Below, one piece after another: positions 8,440 to 16,611 of a stretch of DNA of 37,394 nt. Origin of the DNA: an uncultured Granulosicoccaceae bacterium (GTDB lineage: Bacteria; Pseudomonadota; Gammaproteobacteria; Granulosicoccales; Granulosicoccaceae); NCBI GenBank assembly GCA_938035945.1, contig CALHOU010000129.1:1-37394 (forward strand), given 5' to 3'. The notes below the pieces were generated by a model. It worked only from the letters and a program-made list of their open reading frames with translations, ran no database searches and was not told the DNA's origin. Positions within the stretch are counted from its first letter, which is position 1. Each line of letters opens with the position of its first letter. Position numbers and translations under genes: made by a program.

Positions 8440-9360
8440 TTAGATTTTAAGTGACTCCAAACTGGTTAATTCTGGTTCGCCACGTTGGGCACCACTGCCA
8501 GCGGCAATCCAGATCGCACCATCATAAACACAACAATTAGTTCCGTGTCGTTCTCGGTTTAAGCTGGGCCCCTTGCTCCACTGCCCTGTATTGGGATTGA
8601 ATAATTGCATGTCTGCCGATGCTTCCGGGCCGCCATGTTCGCCACCAATATAAATCAGTTTATCATCGACTACCGCGACTCCACCGGCAGCAGTTTCGAC
8701 GGGTATCGGCTGGGTATGGGTTGCCCATGAGCCTGATTCAAAGTCGTATATATCAAGCCCAGCTATGGTATGGCCGAAAAAGGCGTCGTAATCTTGTCCA
8801 TTATGTCGCCCTGTTTCTCGACCACCAACAAAATAAAGCTTGTTATCGATAACGGCGCAAGGCGCATGATCTCTTTTAGTGGGCGCATCCACTAAGCTCT
8901 GCCACTCACCGGTTTCAGGATTTAAGCGATCGAACCAATACTGCGTACCAGCATGATGACCATCGATAATACCCCCCACTAAATATATCCATCCATCGGT
9001 GTGCAGTACGCAACCCGACGCACCTCGACGGCGATTGCTTGGAATAGCAGGCCCTTCACTCCAGCTATCGGTCGATGGCTCATAGATGATGACTGTATCG
9101 AGTGGCGTTTCACGTGGGAACTCACCTGTCATGGCACCCACTATCCAAATTTGATTGCCGACAACGATAGGTTGAAAATGATGTACTTCGATGGGAGGCT
9201 TTGACGCTGAGGTCCAATGTTTTGAACTGGGGTCGTAAATATCGACGGGTTGAATCCGTCGCCCACCAACTAAATAGAATTTGTTATCGAATTCGATAAA
9301 TCCGTTTTCGTGCCTGGCGTGAGGCTCGCCCGTTGTATTTTGTGTGATCCAAGATGACAT
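8440..9360 (-). CDS. Kelch-repeat beta-propeller protein
   Basis: 306 residues from the ATG at 9360. An upstream in-frame ATG at 9366 adds Met-Cys, but GGAG lies only one base before it and 7 bases before the 9360 start, so 9360 is preferred. Repeats with the kelch pattern (VGGR/VGG, then a hydrophobic-Tyr-Asp/Asn-Pro-x-Thr/Ser-x-x-Trp) are at YLVGGRRIQPVDIYDPSSKHW, IVGAMTG..IYEPSTDSW, YLVGGIIDG..LNPETGEW, YFVGGRETG..DIYDFESGSW and YIGGEHGG..LFNPNTGQW. There is no signal peptide or enzyme motif, so a cytoplasmic binding or scaffold role is most likely. It lies upstream of the EamA exporter. It resembles sialic acid mutarotase only in overall fold. Confidence 0.85.
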   Translation of the reverse strand: MSSWITQNTTGEPHARHENGFIEFDNKFYLVGGRRIQPVDIYDPSSKHWTSASKPPIEVHHFQPIVVGNQIWIVGAMTGEFPRETPLDTVIIYEPSTDSWSEGPAIPSNRRRGASGCVLHTDGWIYLVGGIIDGHHAGTQYWFDRLNPETGEWQSLVDAPTKRDHAPCAVIDNKLYFVGGRETGRHNGQDYDAFFGHTIAGLDIYDFESGSWATHTQPIPVETAAGGVAVVDDKLIYIGGEHGGPEASADMQLFNPNTGQWSKGPSLNRERHGTNCCVYDGAIWIAAGSGAQRGEPELTSLESLKI

Positions 9361-9370
9361 GCACATGCTC

Positions 9371-9397
9371 CGGAATATATTGTTTTAGTATGTTCCG
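9371..9397. promoter_or_regulatory. Inverted repeat overlapping the kelch gene leader
   Basis: The 9-base arms CGGAATATA (9371-9379) and TATGTTCCG (9389-9397) pair with one G-U mismatch around a 9-base centre. On the minus strand the repeat runs into the Shine-Dalgarno GGAG of the kelch gene. It could be an operator or an RNA hairpin limiting translation. Confidence 0.35.
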
Positions 9398-9503
9398 TAT
9401 AGTGCGTACGCGATGCTACATGCAAAACGATAGATAGAAAGCCCATAGCCGATTTAGACTACTGGACAGTAGTTAATGCGCCTAGGCAGGGATATTATAC
9501 CCC

Positions 9504-10013
9504 CTATTGTTCAGCTTGTTGCTTTAAAGCTTCATTCATTGCATTTAAAATCGGCGACACACCCTTCTCCATTTGCCCTTTCATCAATACCGCCATCATT
9601 CCTTTAAAAGTTTCCTTGTGTATAAGCTTTGTACCCGTATCTGTTTTTTGTAGCTCTATAATTTTATCGTTTGTGAACACAAAGCCCGTTAGCATATGGG
9701 CTCGCCAATGCAAAATTCGCGGTTCATCCAATTGCAAAATTTCTGGGCTGTAGGTTGGTCCGTCTTTGCCCGCGTCTTTTCCGATCATGGTAATGCTCAC
9801 ACTGGAGCCGACCGCTGCATCACCACTGGACGCATTGATCACGGGACTCCAGGCTTGCCATTTTTCTACATCAACCAAAATGCCCCACACTTTTTCGGGC
9901 GGTGCGGCTATATCTATCTCGGTAGTTATTGTTTGCATTTTGGTTCCAGCGAAGGCCAGGTAGCCAAGGCCTAACAACAACAATAAACCCAACACCTGAA
10001 ATATTCGTTTCAT
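9504..10013 (-). CDS. Membrane-anchored SRPBCC (START-like) domain protein
   Basis: 169 residues. An N-terminal hydrophobic segment (about 5-22) reads as a signal anchor, or as an uncleaved signal. The rest matches the polyketide cyclase/SRPBCC fold: ITTEIDIAAPPEKVWGILVDVEKWQAWSPVI at about residues 29-59 is the classic start of this domain, and PRILHWRAHM comes from its sheet. The fold makes a deep hydrophobic pocket for lipids or other ligands; the ligand is unknown. The start ATG at 10013 has AGGA immediately upstream. It appears monocistronic, with 143 bases before the kelch gene on the same strand. Confidence 0.82.
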   Translation of the reverse strand: MKRIFQVLGLLLLLGLGYLAFAGTKMQTITTEIDIAAPPEKVWGILVDVEKWQAWSPVINASSGDAAVGSSVSITMIGKDAGKDGPTYSPEILQLDEPRILHWRAHMLTGFVFTNDKIIELQKTDTGTKLIHKETFKGMMAVLMKGQMEKGVSPILNAMNEALKQQAEQ

Positions 10014-10244
10014 TATCCTGACCTGTAGACTCGCGCTTTGAATAAGCGCAACCCTAAGTCTAGTGCAAACAGAGCCAATTTAGTCTGATCAAAAATTAAG
10101 TACCAGCAAATTCGTTGAATGACATCCTCACTATAGACATGCAGCAACACAGCACGAAGTTGATTTGGCGGTCGTCTACGCGGCTAATATTTGTCAGCGT
10201 TAATGAGTTTGAGCAGTGAAAAATGCGCCAGTCAGCAATTTTAA

Positions 10245-10667
10245 TTAGTGATCAATCTTGTCTAAAACGTGCAAGCTTACATTCCTTTGGTCGTTCACTT
10301 TGAAGGTTGGAACGTAGGAGCCTGCATGCATTTGAAATATAACGTGATGGTCTGTCGTCCTTTGATAGTAATCATTAAGCGCGTTGCGCAGCCGCAAGGC
10401 CATAACGCGAACTGATGGGTCTTGTTGCGGGTCAAAGTTGTGTGGTTTGTTCAAGGCGTCGATGGCGATCGCGTATGCCTTAATTCTGTCGGCATTACCG
10501 TCGAGAGTTTGCATTACAACATATTCCAAAAACGCCGACATTTTCGGTGCAACACAAAACTTTGCATCATTTAAAACGCTTTGCAGTGCCTGCACTATAT
10601 CGTCCGGATTTAACGTCGATTGCATCTGTTGACAACTCATGGAGTCAGGAAATACAGAAAAACACAT
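10245..10667 (-). CDS. Free-standing cyclase/TPR-regulator N-terminal-type domain protein
   Basis: 140 residues at most; Met10 (10640) and Met15 (10625) are other possible starts, and none has a clear ribosome binding site. Residues 24-122 match a domain I know from the N-terminus of large bacterial adenylate cyclase, TolB-like or TPR proteins. Its pattern is FLEYVVMQTLDG (46-57), RIKAYAIAIDALNKPHNFDP (61-80), QQDPSVRVMALRLRNALNDYY (81-101) and GSYVPTF (116-122). The domain looks like a DNA-binding or dimerisation module, but its function is not established. Here it ends soon after that motif, with no effector domain. It is divergent from the histidine kinase gene across a long AT-rich gap. 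Confidence 0.72.
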   Translation of the reverse strand: MCFSVFPDSMSCQQMQSTLNPDDIVQALQSVLNDAKFCVAPKMSAFLEYVVMQTLDGNADRIKAYAIAIDALNKPHNFDPQQDPSVRVMALRLRNALNDYYQRTTDHHVIFQMHAGSYVPTFKVNDQRNVSLHVLDKIDH

Positions 10668-11227
10668 GGCATTGAAATTTCAGGCCTGTACTTACTCGTG
10701 TTTTAAGCACGCGGGCATATACAAGTTCAATGCTATACATGCCTTCGGATGTATTTACATATCGAAAGGTATACGCACTATTCAAAAAACAAACAAAATC
10801 AAAAACGCACAATGCAGCGTTTTATACAAATAAAAAAGCTATCTTGAACAACACAACATACCATATACGAAACTAAAATAATCTTCCATCAATAACCGCG
10901 TCGACATGGTTTACTCAGTTAACAGTGCCCAATATAGTGCAGGTGATTAACCGCTGTTCTATGATCAATCCACGTATAAAAACACAATTCTAAAAACATT
11001 AACTTCGCATGCGAATAGTTCAACATCCTATGTTGAGGCCCACCTAATTTGCCAGCTTTTTACTGCATGTACTTTATACAAAATAAAAAACTGAAATTGT
11101 TCTTCAAGCGCCAACCGGTATACTTATCTGCATTTGCAGGGTACTCCCAAAAGCAATTAAATAAGTTGAATATGCACCATATGTTCACTGAATCGGCATA
11201 AGCCTTTTCAGTCAATAGGAGTTATTT
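10668..11227. other. 560-base AT-rich intergenic region
   Basis: No coding potential of note is seen. The region is clearly more AT-rich than its flanks. It contains a near-identical 20-base pair of direct repeats (10821-10840 and 11073-11092, TTTATACAAATAAAAAAGCT type). A possible promoter for the downstream kinase is TTGCAG, an 18-base gap, then TAAATA, ending about 60 bases before the start. The divergent genes on both sides are regulatory, so their control sites are probably here. Confidence 0.5.
10821..11092. repeat. Pair of 20-base AT-rich direct repeats
   Basis: TTTATACAAATAAAAAAGCT at 10821-10840 and TTTATACAAAATAAAAAACT at 11073-11092 differ at two positions. They are in direct orientation and 252 bases apart, in the gap upstream of the two-component operon. 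They could be regulator sites or chance similarity in AT-rich DNA. Confidence 0.35.
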
Positions 11228-12367
11228 GTGAATTTTCTCGAAAGTTTTATGCCACACGGCATGTGCTACGCGTGGCGTCCCGATATCCTTTGGCTGCATG
11301 TATTTTCAGATGCAGCAATTGCAATAGCATACTTCACTATTCCTTACGCGTTAGTCCGCACCCTGCGTAAAAGAAAGTACACACCTTTTCGGGGCACTGT
11401 GGTGATGTTCTCTATTTTTATCCTTGCTTGCGGAGTGACTCATGCAATGAGCATTGTCGTAGTGTGGAACGGCTACTATGCCATTCAGGGTGTGTTTAAA
11501 GCTATCACAGCAATAGCGTCGATCGGAACAGCCATCATGTTATATCCGATAATGCCACAAGTATTTGCACTTCGAAGCCCAGTTGAACTTGAACTAGAAG
11601 AATCAAATAGCGCGCTCCAACAAGAAATGGATCAGCGCAAGCGTACTGAAGAACAATCATTAGAACTTCAAAACGAATTAGCCCATATTGGACGACTTAC
11701 CACAATGGGGCAGATGGCAACGGGACTCGCTCATGAGTTAAACCAACCCCTGTTGGCCATTTCTCAGAGCGCGGACACCGCACTGTTGTCTGCACAGGAG
11801 AATGCAAGCACGTCGGCAGAGTTGTTAGAATGTCTTGAAGACATTCAGTCTCAAACGCAACGGGCGGGTGAAATTATACGTGCACTTCGACAGTTCGTGA
11901 GCAAAGACACAGCAACCCGTTCCGATCTTGATCTGAACTCACTGGTAGAGCAAACCATACGATTGCTTAATTCAGATGCGCTTAAGCACAACGTCAAGAT
12001 AGAATCTGACTTGAACCCCATACCTAACCCTAATGTTGATCGTGTACAAATTGCGCAGGTACTGGTTAATCTATTGCGAAACAGTATCGATGCTGTTGGG
12101 GCAAACCATAGCCACAATCGACGGACATCAGTTGGCACTCATCTTGATGGCGAGGAAATTGTTGTTGTTGTTAAAGACAACGGTCCTGGACTTGACGATG
12201 GAATCGTACCGTTTAAACCGTTTGAGAGTAGTAAATCAGAAGGCATGGGGATGGGCTTATCGATTAGTCGATCAATTGTTGAGTCGCATGGCGGCAAGTT
12301 GTGGTTTGAAGAGGCTGCCGGCATCGGTACGCGATTTATATTTACTCTGCCATTAACAAGAAGTTAA
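11228..12367 (+). CDS. Sensor histidine kinase with ethylene-receptor-like membrane domain
   Basis: 379 residues; GTG start at 11228 with AGGAG 6 bases upstream. The N-terminal part (about 20-115) has three transmembrane helices that match the ethylene-binding domain of plant ETR1. Asp28, Tyr35, Ile38, Pro39, Ile65, Cys68 and His72 correspond to ETR1 Asp25, Tyr32, Ile35, Pro36, Ile62, Cys65 and His69, with identical spacing. In ETR1, Cys65 and His69 bind the copper ion that binds ethylene. A coiled coil (about 118-155) leads to the HisKA helix with phospho-acceptor His169 (HELNQPL). The ATPase domain has NLLRNSIDAV (281-290), DNGPGLD (317-323) and GMGMGLSISRSIVESHGG (339-356). It is an inner-membrane kinase with the response regulator gene 6 bases downstream; the actual ligand is unknown. 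Confidence 0.9.
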   Translation: MNFLESFMPHGMCYAWRPDILWLHVFSDAAIAIAYFTIPYALVRTLRKRKYTPFRGTVVMFSIFILACGVTHAMSIVVVWNGYYAIQGVFKAITAIASIGTAIMLYPIMPQVFALRSPVELELEESNSALQQEMDQRKRTEEQSLELQNELAHIGRLTTMGQMATGLAHELNQPLLAISQSADTALLSAQENASTSAELLECLEDIQSQTQRAGEIIRALRQFVSKDTATRSDLDLNSLVEQTIRLLNSDALKHNVKIESDLNPIPNPNVDRVQIAQVLVNLLRNSIDAVGANHSHNRRTSVGTHLDGEEIVVVVKDNGPGLDDGIVPFKPFESSKSEGMGMGLSISRSIVESHGGKLWFEEAAGIGTRFIFTLPLTRS

Positions 12368-12373
12368 AAGCCT

Positions 12374-13012
12374 ATGTCGACAGTACAAAGCACCGTGTTT
12401 CTCGTAGATGATGACCCCAGCGTGCGCAAAACATTGCCCAGAGGGCTTATACGTCGTGGTTTCCAAGTCAATGCTTACGAATCAGCCAAAGCATTTCTGG
12501 ATGCGTACAGTACCGATCAACCGGGTTGTTTAGTGCTCGACTTGAGTATGCCAGAGATGGACGGGCTAGAACTACAACGGGAACTAACCCATCGCAACAT
12601 TGCCATACCCATTATTTTCATCACGGGTCACGGTGGTGTGCCGCAGTCGGTACAAGCATTGAAAGCCGGGGCAATCGACTTTTTAGAAAAACCGTTTTTG
12701 CCTGACGTGTTAATCAGGCGCATCGAAGAAGCGTTCCTTCAAGATCAGTCAACACGATCAGAACAGCAAAAACTTGCGTCCATTCGAGAGCACTTCAACC
12801 GACTAACCGACCGTGAGAATGAAGTTTTACGGCTCATTCTTGAACATCAGGCCAATCTGTCGAGTAAGCAGATGGCCGAGATATTGGGCATCAGTCATCG
12901 CACCGTTGAACAACACCGCTCGCGTGTTCTTGAGAAAACCCAAGCGAAGTCCACCTCAAATCTCCTGGCAATGGCAACGCTAATAGGGCTGATACAGTCT
13001 GATATAACCTGA
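12374..13012 (+). CDS. FixJ-type response regulator (REC plus LuxR helix-turn-helix)
   Basis: 212 residues. The receiver domain (about 6-120) has the acidic pair in VDDDPS, phospho-acceptor Asp56 (LVLDLSMPEMDG), Thr84 (FITGHG) and Lys106 (EKPF). The C-terminal LuxR-type domain begins at LTDRENEVLRLI and has the recognition region LGISHRTVEQHRSRVLEK. It is the expected partner of the ethylene-receptor-like kinase, whose stop is 6 bases upstream, and should activate or repress genes when phosphorylated. Targets are unknown; the nearby orphan genes and its own AT-rich upstream region are candidates. Confidence 0.93.
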   Translation: MSTVQSTVFLVDDDPSVRKTLPRGLIRRGFQVNAYESAKAFLDAYSTDQPGCLVLDLSMPEMDGLELQRELTHRNIAIPIIFITGHGGVPQSVQALKAGAIDFLEKPFLPDVLIRRIEEAFLQDQSTRSEQQKLASIREHFNRLTDRENEVLRLILEHQANLSSKQMAEILGISHRTVEQHRSRVLEKTQAKSTSNLLAMATLIGLIQSDIT

Positions 13013-13021
13013 CAGTTCGAC

Positions 13022-13033
13022 CTGAATATTCAG
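13022..13033. repeat. 12-bp perfect palindrome after the response regulator gene
   Basis: CTGAATATTCAG is fully self-complementary and starts 10 bases after the response regulator stop. With no loop it is more likely to be a protein site than a terminator; it may also be chance. Confidence 0.25.
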
Positions 13034-13165
13034 CAATATATTTCCTTATACGTAGGCTACGTACGTGTTTTTCGGATTTTAATTACCTTCGATAAGTGTT
13101 TTCATAAGGGGTTAACATTTTCTGACGTCGGCTCACAATACTGTTGCCGCTCTCTGGAGACTCTG

Positions 13166-13492
13166 ATGACCGAACCAACAACACATAGCTTGCAACTAAC
13201 AATTGATACACTTGCAGACATTGCAAGCGCCCTTGTTGAGCATCATGAAACACTTGACCCAGTGTCTTCTCTAAACTTTATCGATCACTACCGTGCCTAC
13301 TTATTGCATTGCTCAAAAACGGCGCCAATGGCAAATGCGGCGGCGGATTTCCCTTCGTTTATCATCGATCAATCCTTGCTAGATACCGCTGCACGCTACA
13401 TTGCAGCTGAATCGGGTGAGCCGAATACGATTGCACCCAGAGCGCTCAGTCTGTTAAGTAACAATATTTATCCGATCAAAGTTCAGGGATAG
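13166..13492 (+). CDS. Small hypothetical protein, 108 residues
   Basis: I do not recognise the family. The start ATG at 13166 has GGAG 6 bases upstream, which supports a real gene. The protein reads as mostly helical and soluble, without signal peptide or membrane segment; LTIDTLADIASALVEHHETL and FIDHYRAYLLHC are the more structured parts, with one Cys. It follows the two-component operon by 153 bases on the same strand and could be a target of it. A 17-bp palindrome covers its stop codon (13489-13505). Confidence 0.7.
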   Translation: MTEPTTHSLQLTIDTLADIASALVEHHETLDPVSSLNFIDHYRAYLLHCSKTAPMANAAADFPSFIIDQSLLDTAARYIAAESGEPNTIAPRALSLLSNNIYPIKVQG

Positions 13493-13505
13493 TTTGACAA
13501 ACTAT
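13489..13505. repeat. 17-bp perfect palindrome over the stop of the 108-residue gene
   Basis: ATAGTTTGACAAACTAT has 8-base arms around a single central A. The TAG stop of the upstream gene is inside it. The 1-base loop and the lack of a following T tract make an intrinsic terminator unlikely; a dimeric protein site is the alternative. Confidence 0.4.
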
Positions 13506-13622
13506 TTACACCTACCGTGTACCTAATAAGCACCCAGTTTCACACCAAATATCATGACTCCTCACCATCCTCGCGTCGATTGCTTATTTAACTCCCAAGC
13601 TTAAGCGCACGACACATATTTT

Positions 13623-14780
13623 TTAACGGAAATGACGACCAAAGGCCATGGTGGCCTCGATCGCGGCTAATAACGCGACACAGATAAGCAGTGTCGCGAT
13701 GCCGAAATCTACGATTAGCCACCCGGCGATCAAGGGGAAGCCAAAAATACCAATGAAATAGGTTAAGGAGAATAATTGGATGGTTTGCGGCACCAATTCC
13801 TGCTTGGCATCATTCGCAGCCATAGCGGCCAGAACGGGGTATGACGCACCGTATCCAATAGCGAACAATATGGCGCATAAAATATAAACAGTACGGCTAC
13901 CATCGATAACTAAAAAGAGTAAAACACTGATGCACATAACGCTTTGCAGTACGCCTATAATCCGATAGGGGCTCGCCCCGCCCTTATACCGCGCCAGACC
14001 AATCCTGCACAGAATAGTTGTGATTGTATAGGCGAAAAAATAGTCTGCGTAATCTAAGCCTTCAGCTGTAGCTATGACAGTTTGGAAGTTATTAACACCA
14101 GCAAATACGGATGCGCCAATACACACCATGGTAATGGGCAGCCACGCTTTTGATTTTAATATGGCAGTGACAGCAACAACAGATAACTTGGAACGATTAT
14201 CGGCTGCATCCGACACTGCATGTACTCGTACTGGTTCTGTAAGCAATAGAAAAACTGTTCCACTGATGGCACAAAAAACGGCAACCAGTTTAAACGCGTC
14301 CTGTATTTCATATCCCCAGTCTGTCAATACAGATGCAAACACCGGTGACAAACCAAATCCTGCCATGAGAAAAACAGAATACAAAGAGAACATTTGTACA
14401 CGCGATTCCGCAGTTACAATTCGGGTTAAGACCACCGGCGCAAGGGTATACATCAGCCCCCAACCAAAACCAATCAGCGCGCTGGCAACAAGCACAGAAA
14501 CACCAATCTCCTCTGTCAAGGCGAAGAGTAGTAAAGCCACAGCGATTGAAAAACCAGATGCCGCAAGAACGCGTAGTCTGCCAAACAGATCTGAAAGGTG
14601 GCCCGAATAATAAACCGTTGTCAAGGTAACCACAGCTGTAACGAGCAGCACGCGACCAACATCCTTTTCATTACTACCAAACTGAGCAAAAAGATCTGGT
14701 AGTAAAAATGTAAGCCCGTACGTACCCGACTGAAGAAACACCGCGATAAAAAATAGAATAAATACGAAAGATCGCGACAT
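13623..14780 (-). CDS. Major facilitator superfamily transporter
   Basis: 386 residues from the ATG at 14780. The frame is open further upstream to 14870, but that stretch overlaps argS and is not needed for the first helix, which starts MSRSFVFILFFIAVFL. About twelve hydrophobic segments are visible. The MFS signature between helices 2 and 3, GHLSDLFGRLRVL, is at about residues 60-72. It is an inner-membrane, proton-coupled carrier of unknown substrate; its size and sequence are most like sugar/drug exporter branches. It lies 46 bases after the argS stop on the same strand, so read-through transcription is likely. Confidence 0.87.
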   Translation of the reverse strand: MSRSFVFILFFIAVFLQSGTYGLTFLLPDLFAQFGSNEKDVGRVLLVTAVVTLTTVYYSGHLSDLFGRLRVLAASGFSIAVALLLFALTEEIGVSVLVASALIGFGWGLMYTLAPVVLTRIVTAESRVQMFSLYSVFLMAGFGLSPVFASVLTDWGYEIQDAFKLVAVFCAISGTVFLLLTEPVRVHAVSDAADNRSKLSVVAVTAILKSKAWLPITMVCIGASVFAGVNNFQTVIATAEGLDYADYFFAYTITTILCRIGLARYKGGASPYRIIGVLQSVMCISVLLFLVIDGSRTVYILCAILFAIGYGASYPVLAAMAANDAKQELVPQTIQLFSLTYFIGIFGFPLIAGWLIVDFGIATLLICVALLAAIEATMAFGRHFR

Positions 14781-14826
14781 TATCAAAGCCAGCGCGCCGA
14801 CAAGACCCGCATTAAGTAAAGTGTAA

Positions 14827-16569
14827 TTACATGCGTTTAGGCGTGCGTATACCCAGTAGCGACAGCCCAACCTGGAGCGTAGTGCCGCATAGCGAAGCTA
14901 AAGCCAAACGACTGTTACGGGTGTTTTCGTCTTCGGCTTTCAAAATCGGACACTTGGAATAAAAACGAGAGAACGCAGATGCCAAATCAAATAAGTATTT
15001 AGCTAAGCGATGAAAATGCAAGGACGCCTCAACTTCAGCCGCAACCTCTGCAAAATCTAGCAGCGTTATGGCCAACTCACGCTCCGCCTCGTGATTTAAT
15101 TCTATGATTTGATTCGCTTTAACAGTTTGGTCTTTCAATACAGAATTAATACGCGCATTCGCGTACTGCAAATAAGGTGCAGTGTTGCCTTCCAATGCCA
15201 GCATCTTGTCAAAATCAAACACATAGTCAGATACTTTATCTACTGAAAGATCTGCATATTTTACCGCCCCAATACCAACGGCTTTGGCAATGTCTTGTTG
15301 TTCTTCATCGGAAAGTTCAGGATTTTTCTGTGCAACGGTTTGGGCAGCACGCTCTATAGCTTGATCGAGAAGCTCTACTAGTTTGATAGTCACACCCGAA
15401 CGGCTCGCCAACATTTTGCCGTCTGCACCGAGTACCGAACCAAATGCAACGTGTTCAGCGCTGTTACTGTCATTGAGCCAACCAATTTTCTCACCCGCGG
15501 CAAACAGCATTTCAAAATGCTGGCGCTGGGGCGCGCCGACTACATACAACAAGCGATCGGCTTTTAATTCTTCTGTGCGTTCCCTTAAGGCTGCAAGATC
15601 GGTGGCAGCGTAACCAAATCCACCATCGCTTTTTTGCACAATTAAAGGCACCGGTTTATCGTCACGAGACTTAAAGCCGTCCAAAAACATACACTCTGCA
15701 GCATCGCTGGTTTCGAGCAAGTTTTTCTCACGCAGAAAATCGACAACCGATTGAAGCTTGTCGTTGTACGTGCTTTCCCCACGAAACTCTGTGCCATCCA
15801 AACGCACATCGATTTTTTCATACACATCCAAAAAATACTTACGCGATAAGTCGACTAGCGTATTCCAGGAACGCATGGTTTCTTCATCACCTGCCTGCAA
15901 GGCAACAACACGGTTTCGTGCGCGTTCTTGAAAGGTTTCGTCACTGTCAAACTTTTCACGAGCTGCTCGATAAAACGAATTCAAATCACCCAGTGATAAA
16001 GCCTTGGTAGAGGCGTGCTCGCCTTGATCGTACATGTGCTCTATAAGCATGCCAAAGGGCGTTCCCCAATCACCGATGTGGTTTCGACGTATGACTTTAT
16101 GCCCCATCCACTCAAGCATGCACACGCAAGCGTCACCGATAACTGTTGAGCGCAAGTGTCCGACATGCATCTCTTTTGCAACATTGGGAGAAGAATAATC
16201 AACGACGATGGTTTTTGGTTCGACTGCCTGTGCGCCCAAACGATCATCTTTGCTTATGCGCAATAGCTCTGACGACAAAAATGAATTACGTAGGGTCATG
16301 TTTATAAAACCAGGACCAGCTACCTCAGCTTGCTCTATGGCATCGACTGCGTTTATATATTCCAAGGCTTTGGCAGCAAGCTCTCTCGGCACAATGCCAA
16401 AACGCTTGCCCAGCCCCATGGCTGCATTAGCTTGAAAGTCAGCATGACGACTGAGCTGCAACACAGGGTCGATCTGCTCTGCAGCTAGTTCGATGTCGTG
16501 ATCGGCCAACGCTTTGGCATAGCAGTCAGAGAGCATGTCGCTGAGCTGCGCTTTAGTGGTTTTTTTCAT
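14827..16569 (-). CDS. argS: Arginyl-tRNA synthetase
   Basis: 580 residues (E. coli 577). Class I synthetase that charges tRNA-Arg. Visible: the N-terminal additional domain (FQANAAMGLGKRFG), the HIGH motif as HVGH (135-138) in EMHVGHLRSTVIGD, the KMSKS-region equivalent KMLASRSG (ArgS often lacks the canonical KMSKS), and the anticodon-binding helical domain at the C-terminus (HRLAKYLFDLASAFSRFYSKCPIL). The start ATG at 16569 has no strong ribosome binding site. The gene is complete. The MFS gene follows on the same strand. Confidence 0.97.
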   Translation of the reverse strand: MKKTTKAQLSDMLSDCYAKALADHDIELAAEQIDPVLQLSRHADFQANAAMGLGKRFGIVPRELAAKALEYINAVDAIEQAEVAGPGFINMTLRNSFLSSELLRISKDDRLGAQAVEPKTIVVDYSSPNVAKEMHVGHLRSTVIGDACVCMLEWMGHKVIRRNHIGDWGTPFGMLIEHMYDQGEHASTKALSLGDLNSFYRAAREKFDSDETFQERARNRVVALQAGDEETMRSWNTLVDLSRKYFLDVYEKIDVRLDGTEFRGESTYNDKLQSVVDFLREKNLLETSDAAECMFLDGFKSRDDKPVPLIVQKSDGGFGYAATDLAALRERTEELKADRLLYVVGAPQRQHFEMLFAAGEKIGWLNDSNSAEHVAFGSVLGADGKMLASRSGVTIKLVELLDQAIERAAQTVAQKNPELSDEEQQDIAKAVGIGAVKYADLSVDKVSDYVFDFDKMLALEGNTAPYLQYANARINSVLKDQTVKANQIIELNHEAERELAITLLDFAEVAAEVEASLHFHRLAKYLFDLASAFSRFYSKCPILKAEDENTRNSRLALASLCGTTLQVGLSLLGIRTPKRM

Positions 16570-16611
16570 TCGTGTTGTATCGAGATTTAATCCTGCCAGC
16601 CAGCAGCACGT

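Noticed and set aside
7977..8450. Plus-strand open frame of 157 codons inside the EamA transporter gene.
   Set aside because: It is antisense to the transporter and lacks a ribosome binding site or family motif.
12374..13012. Reading the regulator as a quorum-sensing LuxR protein.
   Set aside because: It has a complete receiver domain with Asp56 and no autoinducer-binding domain, and sits next to a kinase gene.
14074..14610. Plus-strand open frame of 178 codons inside the MFS gene.
   Set aside because: It is antisense to a well-supported membrane transporter, and its translation is low in structure.
14781..14870. An N-terminal extension of the MFS transporter to 14870.
   Set aside because: It overlaps the end of argS by 44 bases and adds residues that do not look like part of the first helix region; the ATG at 14780 fits better.
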